Shown here: piece after piece, positions 54,146 to 61,871 of the stretch
How positions within the stretch are numbered: the first letter of the stretch is position 1
How the letters are laid out: each line of letters opens with the position of its first letter
Assembly (NCBI RefSeq): GCF_017876315.1
Contig: NZ_JAGINU010000001.1
Coordinates: 5,952,001 to 6,016,000, forward strand
DNA: 64,000 bases
Reading direction: 5' to 3'
Origin: Pseudonocardia parietis
Lineage (GTDB): Bacteria; Actinomycetota; Actinomycetes; Mycobacteriales; Pseudonocardiaceae
Notes under the pieces: generated by a model
What the model was told of the DNA's origin: nothing
The model's database searches: none
The model's input: only the letters and a program-made list of their open reading frames with translations
Made by a program: the position numbers and the translations under genes

Positions 54146-54754
54146 TCAGGAACTCGCGCGGACCGCCTTCACCACGTAGTCGACGCCCGTCACCACGGTC
54201 AGCACCAGCGCGATCGCCATCGCCGTCCACTGCACGGCCAGGATCGCGACCACGGCGTCCGGGAACAGCAGCGCCAGGGGCAGCAGGAACAGCCCGATCG
54301 CGACCGTCTGCGCGACCGTCTTGGCCTTGCCGCCCCGGCTGGCGGGGATGACCCCCCGCCGGATGACGACGAAGCGCAGGACCGTGATCCCGATCTCGCG
54401 GCCGAGGATCACGATCGTCACCCACCACGGGACGATGCCGAGCACCGAGAGTCCGATCAGTGCGGCACCGGTGAGGGCCTTGTCGGCGATCGGGTCGGCG
54501 AGCGCGCCGAACCAGGTGACGAGGCCGCGGCTGCGGGCCAGCTGGCCGTCGAGCCGGTCGGTCAGTGCGGCGACGGCGAACACGGCGAAGGCGACGAGCC
54601 GCCAGAACGTGTCCGTGCCGCCCTCGGTGAACAGCGCGGCGACGAACACCGGCACGAGGAGCAGCCGCAGGCAGGTCAGCGCGTTCGCGATGTTCAGCAG
54701 CGGCGCCTGCCCGCCGACCGGGACGGTCCCCCCGGCCGGCTGCGACGAGCTCAC
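54146..54754 (-). CDS. pgsA: CDP-diacylglycerol-glycerol-3-phosphate phosphatidyltransferase
   Basis: A 202-residue membrane enzyme making phosphatidylglycerophosphate. The CDP-alcohol signature DRLDGQLARSRGLVTWFG...LADPIAD matches D-x2-DG-x2-AR-x8-G-x3-D-x3-D exactly. Five or six helices follow. GTG 54754 overlaps the rimO stop by four bases (GTGA). Position next to clgR equals pgsA3 (Rv2746c). Alternative: a related transferase, but the start motif LLNIANALTCLRLLLVP supports pgsA. Confidence 0.92.
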   Translation of the reverse strand: MSSSQPAGGTVPVGGQAPLLNIANALTCLRLLLVPVFVAALFTEGGTDTFWRLVAFAVFAVAALTDRLDGQLARSRGLVTWFGALADPIADKALTGAALIGLSVLGIVPWWVTIVILGREIGITVLRFVVIRRGVIPASRGGKAKTVAQTVAIGLFLLPLALLFPDAVVAILAVQWTAMAIALVLTVVTGVDYVVKAVRASS

Positions 54755-56277
54755 CCGCTTCCCGCCAGGACGGCCCCGGCGTCCACTCCGGGCAACACCT
54801 CGAGGGCCTCGACGACGAGGTCGACGCCGTCGGTGTCGACGACCCGGCACCGCACGAGGTCACCGGGGCGCAGCGAGGCCGGGTCGGGGCCGCCGTCGTC
54901 GGCCGCGACGACGGTGGACTCTCCGTCGGCGTCCGGGCCCTGGTGGGCGGCGCGGCCCACGCAGGTGTGCTCCCCGGTGTCGTCGGCAGTGTCGTCGGCG
55001 GTGTCGTCCGCGACCCGCTCGACGAGCACGACGACGTCGCTGCCGATCCGGTCCTCGGCCCGCTGTTCCATCAGCTCGTCGACGAGCGCGGAGATCCGCT
55101 CGACCCGCGCGCGGACCTCGGCCGGGTCGACCTTGTCGTCGTAGCCCTCGGCCTCGGTGCCGTCCTCGTCGGAGTAGCCGAAGACACCGACGGCGTCGAG
55201 CCGGGCGCCGATCAGGAACTGCTCCAGCTCGACCAGGTCCTCCTCGGTCTCGCCGGGGAATCCGACGATCACGTTGGAGCGGATCCCCGCCTCCGGTGCG
55301 AGGTCGCGGATCCGCGAGCACAGGTCGAGGAAGTCGGTGCGCGAGCCGAACCGGCGCATCCGGCGCAGCACGCGGGCACTGGCGTGCTGGAACGACAGGT
55401 CGAAGTAGGGGGCGATGCCCGGCGTGCCTGCGATCGCGGCGAGCAGGTCCGGCCGCAGCTCCGCGGGCTGCAGGTAGGACACCCGGATGCGCTCGATGCC
55501 GTCGGTCGAGGCCAGCCGGGGCAGCAGGTCGACCAGCGCGCGGGTGCCGCCGGGGAGGTCCTTGCCGTACGACGTCGAGTTCTCGCTGACCAGCACCAGC
55601 TCACGTACCCCGTCGGAGGCCAGCCAGGCGGCCTCACCGAGCACGTCGGCCGGTGCGCGGGAGACGAAGCTGCCGCGGAACGCGGGGATCGCGCAGAACG
55701 CGCAGCGCCGGTCGCAGCCCGAGGCCAGCTTCAGCGACGCGACCGGCCCTCCGGTCAGCCGGGTGCGCGACACCCCGCCGAGGTCGGGCACCCACTCGTG
55801 TCCCGGTACCGAGACGTCCGCGGTCGCCGCGGGCCGCTCCACCGGGGAGATCGGCAGCAGCGTGCGCCGGTCGACCGGGACGTGCGGTTCGGGCGCGTGC
55901 CCGCCGAGCACGTCCCCGAGCCGCTCGGCGAGTTCGGGGTAGGCGTCGAAGCCGAGCACGGCGTCGGCCTCCGGCAGGTCGCGCGCCAGGTCGGCGCCGT
56001 ACCGTTCGGCCAGGCAACCGACGGCGACGACCTTCGCCCCGGCCGGGCGTGCCACGTCGGAGGCGGCGAGCACGGTGTCGATCGAGTCCTTCTTGGCCTG
56101 CTCGACGAAGCCGCAGGTGTTGACGAGGATGACGTCGGGAGAACCGTCCTCGGCGTCCACCAGTTCCCACCCGGACCCGGTCAGCCGGCCCGCCATCTCC
56201 TCGGAGTCGACCTCGTTACGCGCGCAGCCGAGGGTCAGCAGGGCGGCGCGACGGGGCGCGTTCACGGGGGAAGCCAC
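54751..56277 (-). CDS. rimO: Ribosomal protein uS12 methylthiotransferase
   Basis: A 508-residue radical SAM enzyme that thiomethylates Asp89 of uS12. N-terminal LTLGCARNEVDSEEM, VNTCGFVEQAKKDSI and VGCLAERYG hold the auxiliary cluster; SGCDRRCAFCAIP is the radical SAM motif; a TRAM domain ends it. The TRAM region contains an insertion of about 45 residues built partly of a 12-bp repeat (ADDTADDTADDTGEHT). The family normally has about 440-460 residues. Distinct from miaB in this window. Confidence 0.94.
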   Translation of the reverse strand: MASPVNAPRRAALLTLGCARNEVDSEEMAGRLTGSGWELVDAEDGSPDVILVNTCGFVEQAKKDSIDTVLAASDVARPAGAKVVAVGCLAERYGADLARDLPEADAVLGFDAYPELAERLGDVLGGHAPEPHVPVDRRTLLPISPVERPAATADVSVPGHEWVPDLGGVSRTRLTGGPVASLKLASGCDRRCAFCAIPAFRGSFVSRAPADVLGEAAWLASDGVRELVLVSENSTSYGKDLPGGTRALVDLLPRLASTDGIERIRVSYLQPAELRPDLLAAIAGTPGIAPYFDLSFQHASARVLRRMRRFGSRTDFLDLCSRIRDLAPEAGIRSNVIVGFPGETEEDLVELEQFLIGARLDAVGVFGYSDEDGTEAEGYDDKVDPAEVRARVERISALVDELMEQRAEDRIGSDVVVLVERVADDTADDTADDTGEHTCVGRAAHQGPDADGESTVVAADDGGPDPASLRPGDLVRCRVVDTDGVDLVVEALEVLPGVDAGAVLAGSG

Positions 56278-56355
56278 GGGTCCCAGGGTAAACGGCGGGC
56301 AGGTCGGCCCCGGTCGCGGCGTCCGGTGCCCCGGTGGGCGCTAGGCTGAGTGGTC

Positions 56356-56865
56356 GTGGCCGATCCAGTTCCCGCCGTGCACGTCCGTCGCGCCCGTACC
56401 CCGGACGTCCGCCGGATCCGCGAGCTGGTCGACGAGTACGCCGGGCGCGTACTGCTGGCCAAGGAGACGGTGACGCTCTACGAGGCCGTCCCCGAGTTCC
56501 TGGTCGCCGAGATCGACGGTCAGGTCGTGGGTTGCGGTGCGCTGCACGTGTTGTGGGAAGACCTCGGCGAGATCCGGACGGTCGCGGTGTCGCCCTCGGT
56601 GGTGGGCCGCGGGGTCGGGCACCGGATGGTCGAGGCGTTGATCGAGGGGGCTCGCGAGCTCGGCCTGAAACGGCTGTTCGTGCTGACCTTCGAGAAGCAG
56701 TTCTTCGCCCGGCACGGCTTCGCCGAGATCGACGGGACGCCGGTGTCGGCCGAGGTGTTCGCGGCGATGCTGCGCTCCTACGACACGGGCGTCGCCGAGT
56801 TCCTGGACCTGGCACACGTGAAGCCGAACACGCTCGGCAACGTGCGGATGCTGCTGACACTCTGA
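56356..56865 (+). CDS. argA: Amino-acid N-acetyltransferase
   Basis: A 169-residue GNAT enzyme matching mycobacterial Rv2747, which acetylates glutamate to start arginine synthesis. Key segments: RRARTPDVRRIRELVDEYAGRVLL, GALHVLWEDLGEIRTVAVSPSVVGRGVGHRMV (acetyl-CoA loop), FFARHGFAEIDGTPV and EFLDLAHVKPNTLGNVRMLL. The start is GTG 56356 (or 56350). Single-domain, unlike the E. coli enzyme that is fused to a kinase-like domain. Confidence 0.92.
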   Translation: MADPVPAVHVRRARTPDVRRIRELVDEYAGRVLLAKETVTLYEAVPEFLVAEIDGQVVGCGALHVLWEDLGEIRTVAVSPSVVGRGVGHRMVEALIEGARELGLKRLFVLTFEKQFFARHGFAEIDGTPVSAEVFAAMLRSYDTGVAEFLDLAHVKPNTLGNVRMLLTL

Positions 56866-56869
56866 ACCG

Positions 56870-57676
56870 GTGCGGAGCGGGATCGGGGCGTGGCGGTGGC
56901 GGACCTCGGCCGCGCTGCGCCCGCTGGTCCCGGAGATCTGGGCGTGGCGGACCGCGGCCGGCCCGCCGGGGACCCATCAGGGAGTGTCGAGCGGGCACCT
57001 CACCGTCATCCTCTGCATCGACGGCGACGTGGAGCTGCTGCGCAAGCCCGACCCGGCCCGCGGGCCCGGCCGGTTCATCGCGTCGGCGGCCGGGCTGCAC
57101 GCCGCACCCGCGGTGATCGCGACCGGGCCGGAGCAGGCGGGGATGCAGCTGGCCCTGACCTGGTGGGGTGCCCGGGTACTGCTCGGCCTGCCGGCCGCCG
57201 AGCTGGCCTCCGACGTCGTCGATCTCGCCGACCTGCTCCCGGGTGTGGAGTCGCTGCTGGACCGCCTGCACGCGGCACCGTCGTGGGCCGATCGCTGCGC
57301 GCTGCTCGACGCCGCGCTGTGCCGGATCGCCGCGTCGGGATCCGCGGTCGACCGGCCGCCGCCGGAGGTCGGCCGCGCCTGGGACCTGCTGCTCCGCTCC
57401 GGCGGGACGATGCGGGTCGCGGACCTGGCCGCGGACGTCGGCTGGTCGGCCCGCCATCTCGGCGAACGGTTGCGGCGGGAGACCGGCCTGAGCACGAAGA
57501 CCGCCGCCCGGGTGATCAGGTTCGAGCGGGCGTGCACGCTGCTGCGCTCCCCGGGTGCCCCTGCCCTGTCCGAGGTGGCCACGACCTGCGGTTACGCCGA
57601 CCAGCAGCACCTGGCCAGGGACTTCCGCGACCTCGCAGGCACGACGGCGGGCAACTGGCTGACCGAACGCCCCTGA
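56870..57676 (+). CDS. AraC-family transcriptional regulator
   Basis: A 268-residue regulator. The N-terminal part is the effector or dimer region (GHLTVILCIDGDVELLRKPDPARGPGRF). The C-terminal AraC domain has two HTHs (MRVADLAADVGWSARHLGERLRRETG and LSEVATTCGYADQQHLARDFRDLAG). GTG 56870 follows the argA stop by four bases, so they could be cotranscribed. The target and effector are not known. Confidence 0.88.
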   Translation: MRSGIGAWRWRTSAALRPLVPEIWAWRTAAGPPGTHQGVSSGHLTVILCIDGDVELLRKPDPARGPGRFIASAAGLHAAPAVIATGPEQAGMQLALTWWGARVLLGLPAAELASDVVDLADLLPGVESLLDRLHAAPSWADRCALLDAALCRIAASGSAVDRPPPEVGRAWDLLLRSGGTMRVADLAADVGWSARHLGERLRRETGLSTKTAARVIRFERACTLLRSPGAPALSEVATTCGYADQQHLARDFRDLAGTTAGNWLTERP

Positions 57677-57686
57677 CCCGGCCCGT

Positions 57687-58073
57687 TCACCCGACGACGG
57701 CGCGCACGGCGGCGACGACCGCCCAGACCAGAGCGGCCACGATCACCACCAGCAGACCCACCACCAGCAGGATCGGAGCGAAGGCCAGCACGACGCCCAC
57801 CAGGATCCGGGCCGCGGTGCCCATCGCCGCGAAGCCGCCGCGCAGCGCGCCCCACAACGGGCTCCGGCCGCGGGCCCATGCGGTGCCCGCGCCCAGCGCG
57901 GCGCCCAGACCGACCCCGCCGTCCTCCACCACCCGCTCCAGCGAGGCGGCCAGCTCGTCGACCTTCTCCAGGGCGAGCTCGCTGAACCGGTCGATCAGCG
58001 CCGCGAGCAGCCGTCCACCCGCGTCGCGCAGCTGCGCGCCGAGGTCCGGGCCGGCCGGTGTCGCGGTGCTCAC
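57687..58073 (-). CDS. Small membrane protein near the gas-vesicle operon
   Basis: A 128-residue protein. Residues 8-45 form an amphipathic helix (LGAQLRDAGGRLLAALIDRF; LEKVDELAASLERVVEDG). A Gly-rich region precedes a C-terminal hydrophobic pair (ARILVGVVLAFAPILLVVGLLVVIVAALVWAV). The GTG at 58073 faces the PadR-like gene across about 90 bases. It may be a GvpT-like accessory protein or unrelated; I cannot place it in a family. Confidence 0.55.
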   Translation of the reverse strand: MSTATPAGPDLGAQLRDAGGRLLAALIDRFSELALEKVDELAASLERVVEDGGVGLGAALGAGTAWARGRSPLWGALRGGFAAMGTAARILVGVVLAFAPILLVVGLLVVIVAALVWAVVAAVRAVVG

Positions 58074-58163
58074 CGACGCACCGTCCCCGGGCAGGCCCGG
58101 GTGTTCGTCCGTCGTGCCGGCGGGTAGACCGCGCGGGATGCCTTCGGAAGGATGTGTTCGGTG

Positions 58164-58499
58164 ATGGTGCGGGTCGACGACCGGTCGCTGCTGGACCTGC
58201 TGCTGCTCGGGGCGGTGCGGGCCGGGCCCGGGGACGGGGCCGCGGTGATGCAGGCGGTGCACGAACGCTCGGGGCGGACCGTCGAGCTGCCGCGGCGTGC
58301 CGGGTACCGGGCGCTGCACCGGCTGGAGCGCAACCGGCTCGTGCACCGTCCGGACGGCACCGGGTACCGGCTCACACCGTCCGGTGTGCGGTCGTTGCGG
58401 TCCCGCTGCCGCGAGTACGACGAGCAGGTCCGCGCGGTCCGGGCCGTCACCACCGCCCCCGGGGCAGGAGCGGACCGAGCGGACCGAGCTCGAGGTTGA
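58164..58499 (+). CDS. PadR-like regulator antisense to gvpK end
   Basis: A 111-residue winged-helix protein (LLDLLLLGAVRAGPGDGAAVMQAVHERSG; PRRAGYRALHRLERNRLVHRPDGTGYRLTPSGVR), typical of PadR-family repressors that act on a nearby operon. GGAAGGA at 58146-58152 supports a start at ATG 58164 (or GTG 58161). The last 53 bases overlap gvpK on the opposite strand. It probably controls the divergent membrane protein and perhaps the gas-vesicle genes. Confidence 0.75.
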   Translation: MVRVDDRSLLDLLLLGAVRAGPGDGAAVMQAVHERSGRTVELPRRAGYRALHRLERNRLVHRPDGTGYRLTPSGVRSLRSRCREYDEQVRAVRAVTTAPGAGADRADRARG

Positions 58500-58794
58500 G
58501 GTCCTCGGCCGTCAGCCCGAACTGTTCGGTGAGCTCGTCCATCGCCTCCTCGAGGTGCATCAGCGCCGTCCCGAGGTCCTCGACCTGCTCGTCGGCCAGG
58601 TCGCCCTGGTCGACCCGGCGCAGCACCTGCCGTTCCATCAGCTGACGCAACAGCTCGACGATCGTGAGTACGAGCTTCATCAGGTCCTTGCGGACCGCGT
58701 CCTTATCGATCTCGACGCGGCCCGCATTCTTATCGATCTCGACGCGGCCCGCATTCTTGTCGATATCGACACGGCCCGGCTGCGGCCCGGTCAC
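58447..58794 (-). CDS. gvpK: Gas vesicle protein GvpK
   Basis: A 115-residue protein. The conserved core, about residues 30-110, reads DLMKLVLTIVELLRQLMERQVLRRVDQGDLADEQVEDLGTALMHLEEAMDEL, matching GvpK, which is needed for vesicle assembly. The first 34 residues contain a threefold nonapeptide repeat (GRVDIDKNA, GRVEIDKNA, GRVEIDKDA) not usual for the family. The GTG at 58794 overlaps the gvpS stop by four bases. Confidence 0.92.
   Translation of the reverse strand: MTGPQPGRVDIDKNAGRVEIDKNAGRVEIDKDAVRKDLMKLVLTIVELLRQLMERQVLRRVDQGDLADEQVEDLGTALMHLEEAMDELTEQFGLTAEDLNLELGPLGPLLPRGRW
58702..58782 (-). repeat. Three 27-bp direct repeats in gvpK
   Basis: Units start at 58702, 58729 and 58756; the first two are identical over 27 bases and the third differs at a few positions. 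In frame, so each encodes nine residues with a strand-like GRVEIDK pattern. Confidence 0.95.
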
Positions 58795-58997
58795 GACGGC
58801 TCCTCCGGCTCGGGCCCCACCGGGGTGATCGAGGTGACCAGGGCCCGCAGCGAGATCCGGATCAGGTCCACCCCGGCCAGTGACACCGTGACGTCCCCGA
58901 CCAGCACCACCCCTCCGGCGAGCAGCCGATCGAGCAGGTCGACCAGCGCGATCTCGCGGTGTTCGAGCCCGGGCAGCGGTTCGACGGTCCCGGTCAT
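58791..58997 (-). CDS. gvpS: Gas vesicle protein GvpS (GvpA-like shell family)
   Basis: A 68-residue GvpA/J/S-family protein: IALVDLLDRLLAGGVVLVGDVTVSLAGVDLIRISLRALVTSI. In Streptomyces-type clusters this minor shell protein sits between gvpL and gvpK, as here. ATG 58997 overlaps the gvpL stop (ATGA). Confidence 0.88.
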   Translation of the reverse strand: MTGTVEPLPGLEHREIALVDLLDRLLAGGVVLVGDVTVSLAGVDLIRISLRALVTSITPVGPEPEEPS

Positions 58998-59749
58998 CGG
59001 TCCTCCCCCGTCGAGACGAACGAGTACGGCACCCACGGCCCGGTGACCTCGACCGTGAGCAGGTCGGCGCCGCTGTCGGCGAGGGCGGCCCGCCACCGCG
59101 CCTCGTCACCGCTCGGGACCAGGTAGGCGCCGTTGAGCACCATCCGGTCGGTCCGGCCGGTCAGCGCCGGGGCGTGCAGGCGGTGCCGGCGGGTGTCGAC
59201 GGCGAGCGCCGCGGCGGCGTCGTGCAGCCGCTCCGCGGCCTCGTGCGCCACCCCCTCGTCGTCGGCGGCCCGGTCACGTGCCGCTCGCCGGCGGCGCAGG
59301 TACTCCGCGCCGGACGCCGCACGGGCCGCCGGTACCTCCTCCCGAGCGTGCTCGGACGCATAGGCCTTCACCCCCCACTCGGCGTGGCCGTGCAGCCGTT
59401 CCAGCACCGCGCCGAGTTCCGCCTCGCGCTCCTCGAGCATCGAGTGCACCCGGTCGTCGTCGAGGTAGACGGTGGCCAGGGCCATCGGGGCGAGCGTGGC
59501 GAGTCGTCCGAGCTCGTCGACCACGTGGTGGTGGGCGCGTGCCGTCGTGGCGAGCCAGGTGATGTCCTCCAGCCGTTCCTGCAGGACGTCCTGGGTGAAG
59601 TCGGTGGACGGCACGGTGCTCACCGCCGCCCACAACCGGTCCCCGCGCACGATCCGCAGCGGCCGGTCGGCGACTCCGGTCAGGCCGGCGGGGAGGTCGG
59701 GCGGGGCGCCCTCGCCGGCGGCGTAGAGATAGGTCGGATCGTCGGTCAT
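58994..59749 (-). CDS. gvpL: Gas vesicle protein GvpL (GvpF/GvpL family)
   Basis: A 251-residue GvpF/L protein. The beginning YLYAAGEGAPPDLPAGLTGV, the VLQERLEDITWLATTARAHHHVVDELG motif and the GPWVPYSF ending mark the family. These proteins help in nucleation and chaperoning of the shell. ATG 59749 has GGAGG eight bases upstream; a GTG six bases earlier overlaps the gvpJ stop. A mid-region of about 25 charged residues (AEYLRRRRAARDRAADDEG) may be an insertion. Confidence 0.88.
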   Translation of the reverse strand: MTDDPTYLYAAGEGAPPDLPAGLTGVADRPLRIVRGDRLWAAVSTVPSTDFTQDVLQERLEDITWLATTARAHHHVVDELGRLATLAPMALATVYLDDDRVHSMLEEREAELGAVLERLHGHAEWGVKAYASEHAREEVPAARAASGAEYLRRRRAARDRAADDEGVAHEAAERLHDAAAALAVDTRRHRLHAPALTGRTDRMVLNGAYLVPSGDEARWRAALADSGADLLTVEVTGPWVPYSFVSTGEDR

Positions 59750-59751
59750 GG

Positions 59752-60318
59752 TCACCGCCTCCGCTTCGTGCGTGCGGCCGTGCGCCGTGCCGGTCGCGCG
59801 GGCCGCTCCTCGACTTCTTCCGGGTCGTCGTCCCCGTCGTCGGCCCCGGCGGTCTCCTCGGGCTCGAGCTCGGGCTCGTCCGTCTCGTCGCTCTCGTCCG
59901 TCTCGGGCTCGGGCTCGTCCGTCTCTTCGATCTCGTCGTCGGGCAGGTCCGCGGTGTCCCGCTCCGACCCGTCCTCGAGCTCGCCGCCGGATGCGGTCGC
60001 CTCCAGGCGCTCGATCCGTTCCCGCAGGCGGGCGTTCTCGTCCTCCAGCTCACCGCGGCCCGACGAGAGCGTGGGGTCCCGCTCCCACCAGTCGATGCCC
60101 ATCTCCTTCGCCCGGTCCACGGACGCCACGATCAACCGGATCTTGATGGTGAGCAGCTCGATGTCGAGCAGGTTCACCTGGATGTCGCCGGCGATGACGA
60201 TGCCCTTGTCCAGGACGCGTTCCAGGATGTCGGCCAGGTCGGTCCCGGACTGCTGGGTCTCGGGGCGGGCCGAACGTTGGGGGCTCGTGGACCCGGTCCA
60301 GCGGACGGTGTCGGCCAT
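59752..60318 (-). CDS. gvpJ: Gas vesicle protein GvpJ with charged tail
   Basis: A 188-residue protein. The GvpA-like core (residues 26-85) reads TDLADILERVLDKGIVIAGDIQVNLLDIELLTIKIRLIVASVDRAKEMGIDWW, diagnostic of GvpJ. After a short coiled coil come about 70 highly acidic residues (Glu/Asp, many EPE, DET) and an 18-residue basic end (RPARPARRTAARTKRRR). GvpJ is normally about 110-150 residues. ATG 60318 follows GGAGG. Confidence 0.92.
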   Translation of the reverse strand: MADTVRWTGSTSPQRSARPETQQSGTDLADILERVLDKGIVIAGDIQVNLLDIELLTIKIRLIVASVDRAKEMGIDWWERDPTLSSGRGELEDENARLRERIERLEATASGGELEDGSERDTADLPDDEIEETDEPEPETDESDETDEPELEPEETAGADDGDDDPEEVEERPARPARRTAARTKRRR

Positions 60319-60377
60319 GATCCTCCGTCGGTCACGTCGTGCGGGTGGCGTGGCACCAGGCCGCGCCGCCCGCCGAC

Positions 60378-61631
60378 TTAGTCGTCGTCGCCGCGGCCGC
60401 GGGGGTACCGGCGGACGCGGCGGTAGGACACGAGCTCGGTATCGGGATCCAGCTCCGCCTCGTAGACGGCGAGGATGTCCGACGAGTCGGGAATCCGTTG
60501 GGTCTCGACGACCTCCACGCCGATCAGCCAGCCGTCGTCCTGGCGGGTCACGAAGGTGACGCCCTCCGGCGACTTCCCGGTCATCTCGACGACCTGCTCC
60601 ACCGCCGCGCGGGCGGCGGAGCGGGCGCCGACCCGGCGGGGGGCGGGCGAGGGTTCCTGCGGCTCGGCGTCGGACTCGTCCGTACGGGGCTCGCCGGTCC
60701 CGGTCTCGTCGGGCTCTGGTTCGTCAGGCTCCGGTTCGTCCTGCTCCGGTTCATCGCGCTCTTCTTCGTCCGCTTCGGACTCCTCGTCGAACTCGTCCCG
60801 GCCGGGCTCGTCGGAACCGTCCGGCTCGTCCGTCGCAGCTTCCTGGTCGAATTCCTCGGACCCGTTCTCGTCCGGTCGGCGGTCCTCGCTCTGTTCCTCC
60901 GGCTCGGGCTCACCGCCGGAGGCTGTGTCGTCGTCGATCTCGTCCGGCGCGGCCTCGTCGGCCGGTTGCGGTTCCTCGGCGGCGCGGTCCCGTCCCCGCC
61001 GCGACCGCCCGGCAGCGGCCGAGGGCCGGGAGCCCGCACGACGACGGCGCGGCTGTTCGGTGTCCCCCTCCGCCCGAGCTCGACGCTCTCCACTTCCGGT
61101 ACGACGCGCGGGCGCCTCAGCCGGGCGGCGACGCCGCGGACGCTCGGCTCCGTCCTCATCGCCGGACTCTCCCTCGACCCGGCGGCGCCGCGGACGCTCA
61201 GCACCCTCCTCATCGCGCGACGCCCCCTCGGCCCGGCGACGTCGGGGACGCTCAGCACCCTCCTCGCGGGTCTCCCCCTCAGTCCGACGACGTCGCGGAC
61301 GCTCAGCGCCCTCGTCGTCGGCATCTCCCTCAGCCCGACGGCGCCGGGGACGCTCAGCGCCGTCGTCGGCGGTCTCTCCCTCAGCCCGTCTGCGCCGGGG
61401 GCGCTCGGCACCGTCGTCGCGAGCCTCGCCTGCGGACCGGCGGCGCCGGGGACGCTCGGCGTCGTCCGCACGGGACTTCCCGTCCTCGGTCCGCTCGCTA
61501 CGCGGTCGTTGCGTGTCGTCCTGCCGATCGGGAGCGCCCTCCCGGCGCCGGGTCCGATCGGCGTCCCGCCGGCTCTTCGGCTCCCCGGCCCGTCGGCGGA
61601 CCGGCTGGTCCCTGCCATCGCGGTCAGCCAC
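60378..61631 (-). CDS. gvpO: Gas vesicle protein GvpO with giant repeat-rich N-terminal extension
   Basis: A 417-residue protein; GvpO is normally about 100-150 residues. The GvpO domain is only residues about 335-405 (SAARAAVEQVVEMTGKSPEG; DDGWLIGVEVVETQRIPDSSDILAVYEAEL; LVSYRRVRRYPRG). Before it, residues about 57-175 have seven copies of a 17-residue unit DGAERPRRRRAEGETAD, then about 110 acidic residues (225-330). The protein is a strong polyampholyte. GTG 61631 is preferred (GGAGG nine bases upstream; 61637 is too close). It overlaps the gvpG stop by eight bases. Confidence 0.88.
   Translation of the reverse strand: MADRDGRDQPVRRRAGEPKSRRDADRTRRREGAPDRQDDTQRPRSERTEDGKSRADDAERPRRRRSAGEARDDGAERPRRRRAEGETADDGAERPRRRRAEGDADDEGAERPRRRRTEGETREEGAERPRRRRAEGASRDEEGAERPRRRRVEGESGDEDGAERPRRRRPAEAPARRTGSGERRARAEGDTEQPRRRRAGSRPSAAAGRSRRGRDRAAEEPQPADEAAPDEIDDDTASGGEPEPEEQSEDRRPDENGSEEFDQEAATDEPDGSDEPGRDEFDEESEADEEERDEPEQDEPEPDEPEPDETGTGEPRTDESDAEPQEPSPAPRRVGARSAARAAVEQVVEMTGKSPEGVTFVTRQDDGWLIGVEVVETQRIPDSSDILAVYEAELDPDTELVSYRRVRRYPRGRGDDD
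61107..61463 (-). repeat. Seven 51-54-bp tandem repeats inside gvpO
   Basis: Imperfect units of 51 (five) or 54 (two) bases; each encodes a GAERPRRRR core followed by a variable acidic spacer. An eighth, separated motif (EQPRRRRAG) follows. All keep the frame, so selection on the protein is likely. Confidence 0.9.
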
Positions 61632-61869
61632 CGGCACCGCCCTCCGGGCCGCCGATGAGCCGGTCCAGCAGGATCTCCTGCTGCTCGTCCCGTTCCTCCT
61701 CGGTGATCTCGCCCCGCTCGTAGGCCTGCTCCAGCTCGTCGACCTGACGACGGATCGAGACCGGGTCGTACAGCTTCGCGTGTGCCTGGTCGCGCAGCTG
61801 CTCGCCGATCCACACGACGCCGCGCAGCGGCGCGAGCGGTAGGCCGAGCAGACCGGTGAACAGCCCCAC
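61624..61869 (-). CDS. gvpG: Gas vesicle protein GvpG
   Basis: An 81-residue accessory protein. LFTGLLGLPLAPLRGVVWIGEQLRDQAHAKLYDP and the coiled ending RRQVDELEQAYERGEITEEERDEQQEILLDRL are the GvpG signature. GTG 61869 has GGAGG seven bases upstream. It lies two bases after gvpF. Confidence 0.92.
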   Translation of the reverse strand: MGLFTGLLGLPLAPLRGVVWIGEQLRDQAHAKLYDPVSIRRQVDELEQAYERGEITEEERDEQQEILLDRLIGGPEGGAGG

Positions 61870-61871
61870 CG

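Noticed and set aside
61107..61463. Regular repeats resembling a CRISPR array.
   Set aside because: Units are tandem without unique spacers, imperfect, and in frame within gvpO.
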